64,000 bases of DNA from an uncultured Collinsella sp. (GCA_959604825.1 CAUHCN010000007.1:1-64000); one strand, 5' to 3'. Positions 7,199 through 16,297 are shown, numbered from the stretch's first letter. A program made the numbers and translations. Notes: generated by a model from the sequence alone, not told the origin.

Positions 7199-8932
7199 CT
7201 ACATACGCCCCAATTCGCCCACGATATGGCCCACGCGATCCTCGGGCTCCTTGACCTCGACGCCGTTGAAGCGGAAGAACCGCGCCGGGTCGTGCATCAG
7301 GTCCTCGAGCGGCACCAGCACAAAGTCGCGCTCGCCGATCAGCGGATGCGGCAGGCGCAGCTTTTTGCCGCCGTGAGTCTCGCCATCCATCCACAGCAGG
7401 TCCAAGTCGATAGTGCGTGGGCCGTTGACCTTAGCCTTCTTGGAACGGTCGCGGCCCAGCTCGAGCTCGATCTTCTGCAGCTCGTCGAGCAGCACCAGCG
7501 GCGCCAGCTCGGTTTTGATCTCGATAACGGCGTTGGCAAACGCGTCCTGGCGCGTCTCGTAGGCCGGCTCGCTCTCGTAGATGCGTGAGGAGTTGGACAC
7601 GCAGGTGAGCGGGATCTCGGCAATCATGTCGCGGGCGGCGCGGATGTTGTCGCAGCGATGCCCCAGGTTGGAACCCACGGCCACAAACGCGCGACGTGGC
7701 TGCGGCTTGGCGACAGCCCAGTAACCGTTCAGGAACTGCGCGAAACCGGTGACGTCGTGCACGCGCACGATGTTGGCACCGGCCTGGATGGCGCCCAGGC
7801 ACACGCCAAACGTGGCGGCATCGCGCGCGGCGGCCTCGGTCACGCCCGAGACGGCGCCCACAAAACGCTTGCGCGACACGGCGCACATGAGCGGATAGCC
7901 CAGCGACGCCATCTTGGCGGTCTCGCGCTGGATGACGATATCCTCGTTGGCCGTCTTGCCAAAGCCCGGACCGGGATCGATGCAGATGCGGTCGCGCGAC
8001 ACGCCGGCATGGATGAGCGTGCGGGCCTGATCGGACAGAAAGCCCATGACGCGGCGCATGATGGGCGCCGAATCGGGCAGGGTAAAGCGGCGGAGCTGCG
8101 AGGTGGGCACATAGGCTTCCTCACGGCGGGCACTGCGGCGCATCATGGCGGCCAGGTGGTCGCTGGGCTCTGGTGTGGCTTCGGTAGCTGCGGGCACGGT
8201 CTCGGGTGCAGCGGCGGCAGGGGCAGCCTGCTCGGCAGTCGGCGTCTCTGGCTCGTCAACAGGCTCGGGCGCGGGCTCCGATTCGCCAAACGGCAGCGAG
8301 GGCTGCACCACGCCACCCGGGAGCTTTGCCTCGGGCTTAGGGTCGCCCAACAACTTGCCGCGACGGCGACGAGCGGGCTTCTCAGCCTCGCGCGCAGCCT
8401 CGGCGGCCGCCTCGCGCGCCTTCTCGGCAACAAACGCCGCGGCCGAAGTATCGAGCTGCACCGTCGCGTGCGTACGAGCGGGTGCGGCGACCTCGCCGGC
8501 GTGCATTACGATGACGCCGCAGGTGCTCGTCTTAACGAACTCGACCATCTTGGGGTCGGTGAAGCCCGTCACATCGTTGACAATCGAAGCACCGCAGCGC
8601 ACCGCCGCCTTGGCAACCGCCACATGACGCGTATCGATCGAGACGATAGCGCCCTCTTTGGCGAGCGCGCGCACGACGGGCAGCACGCGACGCGCCTCCT
8701 CGTCGGGGTTGACCGGGGTAAAGCCGGGGCGCGTGGACTCGCCGCCCACGTCGATGATGTCGGCGCCGGCATCGAGCATCGCCAGGCCGTACTCGATGGC
8801 GGCATCCGGGTCGAAGTGCTCCCCGCCGTCGCTAAACGAATCGGGCGTCACATTGAGGACGCCCATGATGCGCGGACGATCAAAGCTGAGCTCGTACTTT
8901 CCGCACCGCCATGTCTTGCTGTCGTTCGCCAT
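7199..8932 (-). CDS. folP: Bifunctional dihydropteroate synthase / HPPK
   Basis: This 577-residue fusion catalyses two folate steps: pyrophosphorylation of hydroxymethyl-dihydropterin (FolK) and its condensation with p-aminobenzoate (FolP). FolP motifs are GVLNVTPDSFSDGG (24-37), GGESTRPG (63-70), IVND (117-120), DPGPGFGKT (319-327) and AVSRKRF (351-357). FolK starts near 414 (AFVAVGSNLGHR) and includes GPRTIDLDLL. Residues about 155-285 are an Ala/Pro/Glu/Arg-rich insertion that splits the FolP barrel. The ATG at 8932 has AGGAGG six bases upstream. The ligase-like gene follows with no gap. Confidence 0.92.
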   Translation of the reverse strand: MANDSKTWRCGKYELSFDRPRIMGVLNVTPDSFSDGGEHFDPDAAIEYGLAMLDAGADIIDVGGESTRPGFTPVNPDEEARRVLPVVRALAKEGAIVSIDTRHVAVAKAAVRCGASIVNDVTGFTDPKMVEFVKTSTCGVIVMHAGEVAAPARTHATVQLDTSAAAFVAEKAREAAAEAAREAEKPARRRRGKLLGDPKPEAKLPGGVVQPSLPFGESEPAPEPVDEPETPTAEQAAPAAAAPETVPAATEATPEPSDHLAAMMRRSARREEAYVPTSQLRRFTLPDSAPIMRRVMGFLSDQARTLIHAGVSRDRICIDPGPGFGKTANEDIVIQRETAKMASLGYPLMCAVSRKRFVGAVSGVTEAAARDAATFGVCLGAIQAGANIVRVHDVTGFAQFLNGYWAVAKPQPRRAFVAVGSNLGHRCDNIRAARDMIAEIPLTCVSNSSRIYESEPAYETRQDAFANAVIEIKTELAPLVLLDELQKIELELGRDRSKKAKVNGPRTIDLDLLWMDGETHGGKKLRLPHPLIGERDFVLVPLEDLMHDPARFFRFNGVEVKEPEDRVGHIVGELGRM

Positions 8933-9026
8933 GAACATCCTCCTAAAATGCCCACGCCGCCGCGCTCGGGCGCTGACGGCGGGGTCGCTTTGCAATCAGT
9001 CTTTCTATTGTATCCGCGCGCGCGGA

Positions 9027-9779
9027 CTAGAACGCAAACGCGGCCGCGATGTCGCAAGAAATCAGCAGGTCGGCATTTGCATCCTGATCGGTGGGCGCCA
9101 AATTGCAAATGGCCAGCGTATCGCCAGTAAAGTAACGCGTAAGGCCCGCCGCCGGATACACTACGAGCGAGGTTCCGCCCACGACGAGGGCGTCGGCTGC
9201 GGCGATGGCAGCAACGGCGCCGGTAAGCACACGCTCATCGAGCGGCTCTTCGTAGAGGACCACATCGGGCTTGATGCGACCGCCGCACGCAGGACACACG
9301 GGCACGCCCACGGCATCCTCGTGCTCGCGCGCGCAAATCCATTCGGCGCTGTAGACCGCGCCGCACGTCTGGCAGATATTGCGGTGGACCGAGCCGTGCA
9401 GCTCAAACACGCGCCGTGAACCGGCCACCTGATGCAGGCCATCGATGTTTTGCGTCACCACGGCGTCGAGCTTGCCGGCACGCTCCAGCTCGGCCAGCTT
9501 GGTGTGGCAGCAGTTGGGCTTGGCGCCAAGCGCGATCATCTTGGTGCGGTAGAAGTCGAAGAACTCGGCCGGATGCGTCTCATAAAAGCTATGCGAGAGC
9601 ATAGTCTCGGGCGGATAGGAAAACCGCTGGTGACACAGACCGTCCACGCTGCGGAAATCGGGAATGCCGCTTGCCGTGGAAACACCCGCGCCGCCAAAGA
9701 AGACCACGTGGCTATGGGTTTCGAACAGCTCCGCCAGCGCGGCGGAGGCCTGCTTGGGATCCGATATTGCCTGCGTCAT
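9027..9779 (-). CDS. cobB: Sir2-family NAD-dependent protein deacylase
   Basis: Removes acyl groups from lysines using NAD. The 250-residue protein has the NAD-binding GAGVSTASGIPDFR (30-43), the TQNIDGLH motif (108-115), catalytic His127 in FELHGS, a zinc ribbon (CQTC at 135-138 and CPAC about 30 residues on), and GTSL near 209. The ATG at 9779 has GGAGGA upstream; the frame runs on to 9827 without similarity. It stands between folP-folK and the divergent exonuclease III gene as a separate unit. Confidence 0.92.
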   Translation of the reverse strand: MTQAISDPKQASAALAELFETHSHVVFFGGAGVSTASGIPDFRSVDGLCHQRFSYPPETMLSHSFYETHPAEFFDFYRTKMIALGAKPNCCHTKLAELERAGKLDAVVTQNIDGLHQVAGSRRVFELHGSVHRNICQTCGAVYSAEWICAREHEDAVGVPVCPACGGRIKPDVVLYEEPLDERVLTGAVAAIAAADALVVGGTSLVVYPAAGLTRYFTGDTLAICNLAPTDQDANADLLISCDIAAAFAF

Positions 9780-9892
9780 ATATGTCCTCCGTCCGTGTCT
9801 CCGGGACGGCGGCGTTCGCACTATCACTCGCGGACTCCGCCCCGCTCTAGTTGCGTTAATCTTAAGCCTGCCAACCCCGTCGAAAGGACACC

Positions 9893-10711
9893 ATGCCTCA
9901 GACTTACACCTTTGCCTCGTGGAACGTTAACGGTCTGCGCGCCGTGCTCAAAAAGGACCCGAGCTTTATCCAGATCGCGCAGGAGCTCGATGCCGACATC
10001 CTGGCGCTGCAAGAGACCAAGCTGCAAGAGGGCCAGGTCGATATCGACCTGCCCGGCTATCACCAAACCTGGAGCTACGCCGAGCGCAAAGGCTATTCGG
10101 GCACCGCGGTCTTTAGCCGCCAGGAACCGCTGCGCGTGCTGCACGCCGATGCCCTGCTGCCCTACGCCGGCGAGGGCGAGGCGGCCGAGCTCGTAGCGCA
10201 GGCTGCAACCGAGGGCCGCGTCTGCGCGCTCGAGTTCGACAAGTTTTGGTTTGTCGACGTCTATACGCCCAATGCCCAAAACGAGCTCGCGCGCATCGAC
10301 GTGCGCATGGCGTGGGACGATGCCTACCGCGGCTTTTTGGGCGCACTTGAGCGCGAGGGCGGCAAACCCGTCGTAACCTGCGGCGACTTTAACGTTGCGC
10401 ACGAGGAGATCGACCTTAAGAACCCCAAGTCCAACCGCGGCAACGCGGGCTTTTCGGACGAGGAGCGCGGCAAGTTTACCGAGCTGCTCAACGCCGGCTT
10501 TACCGACACCTGGCGCGCGGCAAACCCCGACGTCGAGGGCGTCTACAGCTGGTGGAGTTACCGATTTAATGCGCGCAAGAACAACGCCGGCTGGCGCATC
10601 GATTACTTCCTGGTGAGTGACGCCATCGCCGACAACGTACGCGACACCGGCATCCGCGGCGACATCTTCGGCAGCGACCACTGCCCCGTCACCCTCGCGC
10701 TAGAGCTCTAG
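9893..10711 (+). CDS. xth: Exodeoxyribonuclease III / AP endonuclease
   Basis: Cleaves at abasic sites and degrades duplex DNA 3'-5' in base excision repair. The 272-residue product has all EEP-fold signatures: SWNVNGLRA (9-17), LQETKLQ with the metal Glu (about 42-48), VDVYTPNA, CGDFNVAHEEIDL with the Asp/Asn pair, and the terminal GSDHCPV motif with the catalytic Asp-His. AAAGGA precedes the ATG. A hairpin at 10853-10882 may terminate it. Confidence 0.94.
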   Translation: MPQTYTFASWNVNGLRAVLKKDPSFIQIAQELDADILALQETKLQEGQVDIDLPGYHQTWSYAERKGYSGTAVFSRQEPLRVLHADALLPYAGEGEAAELVAQAATEGRVCALEFDKFWFVDVYTPNAQNELARIDVRMAWDDAYRGFLGALEREGGKPVVTCGDFNVAHEEIDLKNPKSNRGNAGFSDEERGKFTELLNAGFTDTWRAANPDVEGVYSWWSYRFNARKNNAGWRIDYFLVSDAIADNVRDTGIRGDIFGSDHCPVTLALEL

Positions 10712-10727
10712 CCCCAGCTGATCCCCT

Positions 10728-11005
10728 GGGGACGGAGGAAAACGAATCATTTTGGGCCTCGTGGGGGTATCCACGTGACCCATCCGCCACGAAACACGCC
10801 CATCTACTACGTTTAAGCCACCACCCTCAACCACAGTGAACAACGCAAAAAGAAAACCGCACGTAGAAAGCCTGCGGTTTTTCATAAAACGCGGTCATGG
10901 TCGGGACTATCAAGCTAAACGTAGTAGATGGGCCAGTTTCGTGGCAAGCGCCGTCAACTGATTCCCTGGGGACATCTGGGGACGGAAGAAAATGGATCAA
11001 TTTGG
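10728..11005. repeat. Pair of direct repeats flanking an inverted repeat
   Basis: GGGGACGGAGGAAAACGAAT begins a 28-bp stretch at 10728-10755. A closely related stretch (GGGGACGGAAGAAAATGGAT) begins at 10978 and ends at 11005, with about 22 of 28 positions shared. Both are preceded by CTGAT(C/T)CCCTGGGG. They resemble dispersed REP-type sequences carrying a GGGGAC core. Confidence 0.6.
10786..10945. repeat. 160-bp element with 30-bp inverted ends
   Basis: The 30-bp arms at 10786-10815 and 10916-10945 are complementary at 28 positions; the left begins GCCACGAAACACGCCCATCT. Inside lies a 9-bp hairpin AAAACCGCA (10853-10861) and TGCGGTTTT (10873-10881), which could terminate xth. No gene is visible inside. 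Confidence 0.75.
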
Positions 11006-11040
11006 CTCTCTGAGGGCCACGATGCCCGTCATATCAGCCG

Positions 11041-11207
11041 GCCATTCCAAAACTATGCCGGTTTACGGGGCTGAATCGCGAACCCCCAACCATATGCAAT
11101 TCCGAGATAATAAAACGCAGGTAGACGGTGTGCCCTATTTCGAAAAATGCTGGTATGGTCGGCCCGCGCCAATCTAGCCCCGTAAACCGGCATAGTTTTA
11201 AAATGGC
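11041..11207. repeat. 167-bp MITE-like element with 32-bp inverted ends
   Basis: Arms 11041-11072 and 11176-11207 match at 30 of 32 positions, with a perfect 24-bp block (11049-11072 / 11176-11199) containing ACTATGCCGGTTTACGGGGC. The 103-bp interior encodes nothing convincing. It lies just past the end of the ECF S-component gene. Confidence 0.8.
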
Positions 11208-11246
11208 ACTTCGGCAGTATTGATTCCCGCCCCGGCGCGACCAGCC

Positions 11247-11960
11247 CTACAGCCCGTATTTCACGACGACACGGTTAATGCGACGGCACCAAGGCTTGTA
11301 CAAGGCGGCCAAAAACACGCAGGTCGCAAGGCCGTGCGTAATATCGAACGGCACTGCCGTGGCAAGACGCGCCACGGCACCCGCCCAAGTAAGCGGCTGT
11401 ACAAAACCAATGATGTCATACGCGTTGATCACGACGCCATACAGCAAGCCCGACGCAAAGCCATACGCCAACAGTGCCGGCATTCGCACGGTTCCATCGG
11501 CGCGGTCAAACGCGCCCGCATGCGCCAGTGCGCCACCGATATAGCCCACCAGACCCCAGGCATACATCTGCCACGGCGTCCACATGCCCTGCCCAAAAAA
11601 GAAATTGCTGGTCAGCGCTGCCAACACGCCAACCATAAAACCATTGCGGCGACCAAGCGTCGCCCCCGCGATAATGGCGATGGCGCTCACCGGTTTAAAG
11701 TCGGGAATGGGGCCAAACAAGATGCGCCCCGCCGCGGCCAACGCCGCCAACACCAGCGTGGGCATAATCTGGCGCAGGCCCGGGCGCGACGCCTCGTAAC
11801 CCGCAAAGAACAGTGCGAGCACGAGCGCCACTACAACCAGCATGGCAAGCGCCGCCTGCTCAATGCCCACCAGCAACGCCGCAGCCATCACGGCTGGCAC
11901 CGCCAGCAGCAGCGGGATCTCCAGTTTTGCAAGCAAGCGCGAGAAACGACAGTCCGTCAT
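11247..11960 (-). CDS. ECF transporter substrate-binding S component
   Basis: A 237-residue, six-helix membrane protein forming the substrate-specific subunit of an energy-coupling-factor vitamin importer. FGPIPDFKPVSAI followed by TLGRRNGFMVGVLAALTSNF and GMWTPWQMYAWGLVGYIGG is the pattern of CbrT-like (cobalamin) and related uncharacterised S components. The substrate cannot be settled from the sequence. I start it at ATG 11960, four bases after the stop of the ATPase gene. It is the last gene of the T-A1A2-S operon. Confidence 0.8.
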   Translation of the reverse strand: MTDCRFSRLLAKLEIPLLLAVPAVMAAALLVGIEQAALAMLVVVALVLALFFAGYEASRPGLRQIMPTLVLAALAAAGRILFGPIPDFKPVSAIAIIAGATLGRRNGFMVGVLAALTSNFFFGQGMWTPWQMYAWGLVGYIGGALAHAGAFDRADGTVRMPALLAYGFASGLLYGVVINAYDIIGFVQPLTWAGAVARLATAVPFDITHGLATCVFLAALYKPWCRRINRVVVKYGL

Positions 11961-11964
11961 CCCA

Positions 11965-13608
11965 TCACGCCCTATAGAACACGTTGTCGGCAAAGAAGTC
12001 GGCCGGGGGCTCCATGCAGGCAATCTCGCCGTCAAACATCATGGCGACGTCGTCGGACACCTGCTCGGCAAAGTCTAAGTCGTGCGTGGCCATGATGACG
12101 GTACCGCCGGCATTCGCATGGTCACGCAGGGCGCGGGCGATGATACGGCGGCTCTCCAGGTCCAAGCCCTTCGTGGGCTCGTCAAGCAGCAGCAGCTCGG
12201 GGCCAATCAGCAGCAGCTTTGCCAGCGCGAGCAGCTGGCGCTGTCCGCCCGAGAGGTCGTAGGGGTGGCGCGTCTCCAGGCCGTCCAATCCCAGTTGCGC
12301 CGCACGCTCCCGCGCCAAGTTCTCGTCATATCCGCAGGTCGAGGCCCATTCCATCAGCTCATCGCGAACCGTCTCGGCGACCAGCAGGGCCTTGGGATTC
12401 TGTGGCAGCAGCGCCGCCGAAGCCGCTCCGCGCACCATGCGGCCGCGCTGCAGCTTGGCGGTCTTGGCCAGCACCGAGAGCATCGTCGACTTGCCGCAGC
12501 CGTTTCCGCCCACGACCGCATGCACCGCGCCGGCTGAAAACGTCACATCGAGCCCGCGCAGCACCCAACCGCCAACGCGATCGTAGCGAAACCAGCCTTC
12601 CGACAGGGTGGTAGCCGACCCGCCGTGCATTTTTTGGAGTATTCTGCCTCCATCCGTGCGCGGGAAGGCTTCCGAGCCGTTCTCGAGTGACGTTTGCGCC
12701 ACAAATTCGGACGATTTGTCCAATTCCGAACTTTTTTTCGCGCTCGCTACGTCCCCGGGCGGCTCCAGAGAGCCCAAATTGTCCTCACGCCTGCTGAATA
12801 CTCCGTTTTTTGCACATCGGATGGCACCCCACCCCAACATGTCATCGGAAAACAGCGATTCTCGGCGTCCCAAAGAAGCCATATCCGCCACCTCGCGCAC
12901 ACGACCGCCCTCAATCCGGTACGCACACGTCGCATACTCGAGCATCGGCCGCGGTTGATGCGTAGCCACAACAACCGTGCAGCCCAGCTCACGGTTCGCG
13001 CGAAACAGCGCGTGCAGAAAATTCTTCTCGGCAACGGGATCGAGCTGAGACGTGGGCTCGTCGAGTAGCAGCACACGCGGACGCAGCGCCAGGACGGCGG
13101 CAAGCGACAGCAGCTGTTTGCGGCCACCCGAAAGCGTATCGGTATCGCGATGAAGCCAGTCCTCCAGACCAAAGAAATAGCTGGTCTCGGCAACACGGCG
13201 GCGCATCTCGTCGCGCGACATGCCTAAGTTTTCCAGGCCAAACGCCATCTCGTGCCACACGGTCTCGCACACAATCTGGTTCTCGGGATCCTGGAACACG
13301 TAGCCCACGCACTCCGCAGACGCGCGCACGTCCATGTCGGCAACGTTCTCGCCCAGCACGCGCGCATCGCCAGTGCGCTCGCCCGCCGGAGCGATCTCGG
13401 GCTTGAGCAGCGACAGCAGCGTCGACTTACCCGATCCGGTACCGCCAACAAGCAGCGCAAATGCACCTTGGGGGACAGACCAGTCGAGCCCCTCGAGCAC
13501 CGCAGCATCAGCCCCGGGGTAGGTAAAGCTCAGGCTCCGCACCTCAATCGCCGGCATATCCGGGTCGCACGCCGCGCCCGACACCGGGCCACTATCCAAC
13601 CGAGCCAT
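11965..13608 (-). CDS. Fused ECF transporter ATPases (EcfA1-EcfA2)
   Basis: Two ABC ATPase domains in one 547-residue chain power the ECF importer. Domain 1 has Walker A GGTGSGKST (Lys61), Q-loop FQDPENQ, signature LSGGRKQ (159-165) and Walker B LLLDEPTSQLD. Domain 2 has Walker A GGNGCGKST (Lys373), signature LSGGQRQ and LLLDEPTKGLD. The linker, residues about 264-330, is unusually long, Ser/Glu-rich and contains what looks like an inserted repeat (12626-12814). The start ATG overlaps the EcfT stop (TGATG). Fusion of the two ATPases fixes their 1:1 pairing. Confidence 0.9.
   Translation of the reverse strand: MARLDSGPVSGAACDPDMPAIEVRSLSFTYPGADAAVLEGLDWSVPQGAFALLVGGTGSGKSTLLSLLKPEIAPAGERTGDARVLGENVADMDVRASAECVGYVFQDPENQIVCETVWHEMAFGLENLGMSRDEMRRRVAETSYFFGLEDWLHRDTDTLSGGRKQLLSLAAVLALRPRVLLLDEPTSQLDPVAEKNFLHALFRANRELGCTVVVATHQPRPMLEYATCAYRIEGGRVREVADMASLGRRESLFSDDMLGWGAIRCAKNGVFSRREDNLGSLEPPGDVASAKKSSELDKSSEFVAQTSLENGSEAFPRTDGGRILQKMHGGSATTLSEGWFRYDRVGGWVLRGLDVTFSAGAVHAVVGGNGCGKSTMLSVLAKTAKLQRGRMVRGAASAALLPQNPKALLVAETVRDELMEWASTCGYDENLARERAAQLGLDGLETRHPYDLSGGQRQLLALAKLLLIGPELLLLDEPTKGLDLESRRIIARALRDHANAGGTVIMATHDLDFAEQVSDDVAMMFDGEIACMEPPADFFADNVFYRA
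12626..12814. repeat. Repeat-like insertion inside the ECF ATPase linker
   Basis: The segment is 189 bp (63 codons) and its ends are imperfect inverted repeats. TGCATTTTTTGGAGTATTC (12626-12644) faces GAATACTCCGTTTTTTGCA (12796-12814), with GAGTATTC and the outer TGCA complementary. An inner palindrome AATTCGGAC / GTCCAATTCCG lies at about 12702-12727. It encodes only the interdomain linker. Confidence 0.5.
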
Positions 13609-14663
13609 CAGCCGAACCTCTTCTCATCGATCGCATGCAGCACGCAGGGCAGCACCATCCAGGCAGCGTACACGACATAGCCCAGCCACGGCGCGGGCAC
13701 CGAAAGCTGCGGGTAAAACGAATACTGCGTTGTCGCGGTCCATGCCACCGCCACCGCGGCGGTACCAAACACTGCAAGTCCAACCAGCGCGGCAACATCG
13801 CCGCGCCTCAGCCGATACCGCGCATACGTCGTACGGCGCGACGCAGCACCCCACCCGCGCGAGCGCATGGCATCCGCGCGCTCAAGCGAATCTTCCATGC
13901 CCCAGCCCATCAGCACGCTCGAGGCCCGCAGGCGCGAACGCACGGGGTCGGCCGGCGCGCGCCCCGGCACATCGATCGCGTCCTGCACCGCCAGCACCGC
14001 GCGACCGCGGCGCAAAAACTGTGGGATAAGCCGCATGCACATCGAGATCATGAGCGCGATCACCGGCGCGGCGTTGCCCAAAAGCGCAAGCACCTTATCG
14101 TATTCGAGCATCGACGCCGCGGCCTCAAACCACAGCACGCTCGCCACAAACAGCCCACCCATGCACAGGCCGTACATCATGCTCTCCAAATACACCACGC
14201 GCATGCCAATATGGAAAAGCTCGGTCGAGCCCGATGCGCTAAACAGCGGGTTGACCAGTGCAATGATCAAAATCACCGGCAGCTGCCAGCGAAGCGCGCC
14301 CAACGTGCGGGCAGCCCCGCGCGTCGCAAATCCATACGCCAACCCGCCCGCGAGCGACAGCGCAATCAGCACCGGTTGCATCGAGAACATGGTGAGCCCC
14401 AACGTCAGCACCATGTAGAGTGACGGCACCGCCGGATGCGACATCGAGAATGCCGCGACGGGCTCGTTGCCCGATTCCTCTCGCATGATATCCACGGGCA
14501 CCCCCGTCCCCTCGCTCAAACGACAACGCCGCAGCGCCTCCGCCATACACAACCAGCGCAAACGCCGCACCGCCGGCCCAAGCATCAGCTGCCGCAAACC
14601 AATCGTTACGCGCTCATCATATGCCTGCGGTATCATATTGCGCCGTGTATCGTTTCCAAACAC
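13608..14663 (-). CDS. ecfT: ECF transporter transmembrane T component
   Basis: The membrane scaffold that couples the ATPases to the S component. Several hydrophobic helices span residues about 80-200 and 280-345. The AMRSRGWG segment (about 265-272) matches the Ala-Arg-Gly-type coupling motif of EcfT. The family is usually about 260 residues, so the first 60-70 residues may be an extension. GTG 14663 and ATG 14636 are both possible starts and neither has a strong ribosome binding site. It diverges from glmU, the two starts being only about 30-60 bp apart. Confidence 0.78.
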   Translation of the reverse strand: MFGNDTRRNMIPQAYDERVTIGLRQLMLGPAVRRLRWLCMAEALRRCRLSEGTGVPVDIMREESGNEPVAAFSMSHPAVPSLYMVLTLGLTMFSMQPVLIALSLAGGLAYGFATRGAARTLGALRWQLPVILIIALVNPLFSASGSTELFHIGMRVVYLESMMYGLCMGGLFVASVLWFEAAASMLEYDKVLALLGNAAPVIALMISMCMRLIPQFLRRGRAVLAVQDAIDVPGRAPADPVRSRLRASSVLMGWGMEDSLERADAMRSRGWGAASRRTTYARYRLRRGDVAALVGLAVFGTAAVAVAWTATTQYSFYPQLSVPAPWLGYVVYAAWMVLPCVLHAIDEKRFG

Positions 14664-14692
14664 ACGTCTCTAATAACGTAACAGGAGATCAC

Positions 14693-16105
14693 ATGGACGC
14701 AACCGCAATTATCCTCGCCGCCGGCGAGGGCACCCGCATGAGGTCGAACCACTGCAAGGTTTCGCACAAGATCCTGGGCAAGCCCATGGTTCAGTGGATC
14801 GTCGACGCCACCATCAAGGCCGGCTGCAGCCGCGTCGTGGTCGTCATCGGCAGCCACGCCGACGAGATGCGCGCCCTCATCGATGGCGCCTACGCCAACA
14901 GCGCCACCAAGGTCGAGTGCGTCGAGCAGACCGAGCGTCTGGGCACCGGTCACGCCGTGAAGGTCGCACTCGAGGCCTGTGGCATCACGCAAGGCCCCGT
15001 CGTGGTGCTCAACGGCGACCTGCCGCTCATCACCGCCGACACCGTCGCCAAGTTCGCGCAAACCGTCGCCACCGGCGAGCTCGCCTGCACCGTCATGACC
15101 ATGACCCCGCCCGATCCTTTCGGCTACGGCCGCATCAAGCTGGGCGCCGATGGTCAGATCGAGCGCATCATCGAGCAGAAGGACTGCACGCCCGAGCAGG
15201 CCGCCACGCTGCTGGAGTGCAACGCCGGCTGCTACGCCTTTGACGGCGCGCAGCTCGCCGCCCACATTAACGAGATCGGCAACGACAACGCGCAGTCCGA
15301 GTACTATCTGCCCGACATGCTCGAGATCCTCAAGGGCCACGGCCAGGCTGTCTCCATCTTCCACTGCGACGACTACCGCGACGGCCTGGGCGTCAACAGC
15401 CGCATCCAGCTCGCACAGCTCACCGCCATCGCGCGCGACCGCATCAACGAGCACTGGATGGCCGAGGGCGTTACCTTCATCGACCCCACGCAGGCCTGGA
15501 TCGGCCCCGATGCCGTTATCGGCCGCGATACCGTCGTGTGGCCGCAGACGCACCTGATCGGCCACGTCACCGTGGGCGAGGAGTGCCAGCTCGGTCCCAA
15601 CAGCCGCCTCACCGACACCACCGTCGGCAGCGGCTGCGTCATCGACGAGACCATCGCCATCGAGGCCGTCATCGAGAACGGCGTCGATTGCGGCCCGCGC
15701 GCCTACCTGCGCCCGGGCACCCACATGCTCGACGGCTCCAAGGCCGGCACGCACGTGGAGATCAAGAAGTCCACGATCGGCGAGGGCTCAAAGGTACCGC
15801 ACCTGTCCTACATCGGCGACACCACCATGGGCTCCGGCGTCAACGTGGGCGCGGGCTCCATCACCTGCAACTACGATGGCGTGCACAAGCACAAGACCGT
15901 CATCGGCAAGGACGCCTTCATTGGCTCCGACACCATGATGGTCGCGCCCGCCCAGATCGGCGACGGCGCGCTCGTGGCCGCTGGCTCCGTCATCACCGAG
16001 CCGGTCCCGGCAGACGCGCTCGGTCTGGGCCGCGCCCGTCAGGTAAATATTGAGGGCTGGGCCGCCGATTACCGCCGCCGCCTGCACGAGGACGACGAGG
16101 TATAA
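14693..16105 (+). CDS. glmU: Bifunctional GlmU: glucosamine-1-P acetyltransferase / UDP-GlcNAc pyrophosphorylase
   Basis: Makes UDP-GlcNAc for peptidoglycan. The 470-residue protein has the nucleotidyltransferase signature LAAGEGTRM (8-16), with GTGHAVKVA and LNGDLPLI downstream, then a left-handed beta-helix of hexapeptide repeats (about 255-440) carrying the acetyltransferase residues (RPGTHM, EIKKSTIG, YIGD, NYDG). Length is standard. GGAGATCAC precedes the ATG at 14693. An intrinsic terminator follows. Confidence 0.95.
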   Translation: MDATAIILAAGEGTRMRSNHCKVSHKILGKPMVQWIVDATIKAGCSRVVVVIGSHADEMRALIDGAYANSATKVECVEQTERLGTGHAVKVALEACGITQGPVVVLNGDLPLITADTVAKFAQTVATGELACTVMTMTPPDPFGYGRIKLGADGQIERIIEQKDCTPEQAATLLECNAGCYAFDGAQLAAHINEIGNDNAQSEYYLPDMLEILKGHGQAVSIFHCDDYRDGLGVNSRIQLAQLTAIARDRINEHWMAEGVTFIDPTQAWIGPDAVIGRDTVVWPQTHLIGHVTVGEECQLGPNSRLTDTTVGSGCVIDETIAIEAVIENGVDCGPRAYLRPGTHMLDGSKAGTHVEIKKSTIGEGSKVPHLSYIGDTTMGSGVNVGAGSITCNYDGVHKHKTVIGKDAFIGSDTMMVAPAQIGDGALVAAGSVITEPVPADALGLGRARQVNIEGWAADYRRRLHEDDEV

Positions 16106-16120
16106 CGTTTTACCAAGCAC

Positions 16121-16155
16121 AAAAGGAGCTGCTCCATGGGGGCGGCTCCTTTTTC
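16121..16155 (+). terminator. Intrinsic terminator of glmU
   Basis: Stem AAAAGGAGC (16121-16129) and GCTCCTTTT (16145-16153) with a T run, 16 bp after the glmU stop. Confidence 0.8.
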
Positions 16156-16297
16156 TATCGTGACCTGCGCAACCGGATGAGTGGTCGGTTCGTGTCCGTT
16201 GGCGGTAAAGACGTTATCAGGACCCGATAAACCCCGCCGCGCGGTTACAATGCAACAAGGCATCTATATGGCATTCGATGTATAAAGGAGAAGGGTA

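Noticed and set aside
14636..14693. Riboswitch for the ECF vitamin transporter
   Set aside because: The EcfT and glmU starts are too close to hold a cobalamin, thiamine or folate riboswitch, and no conserved core is present.
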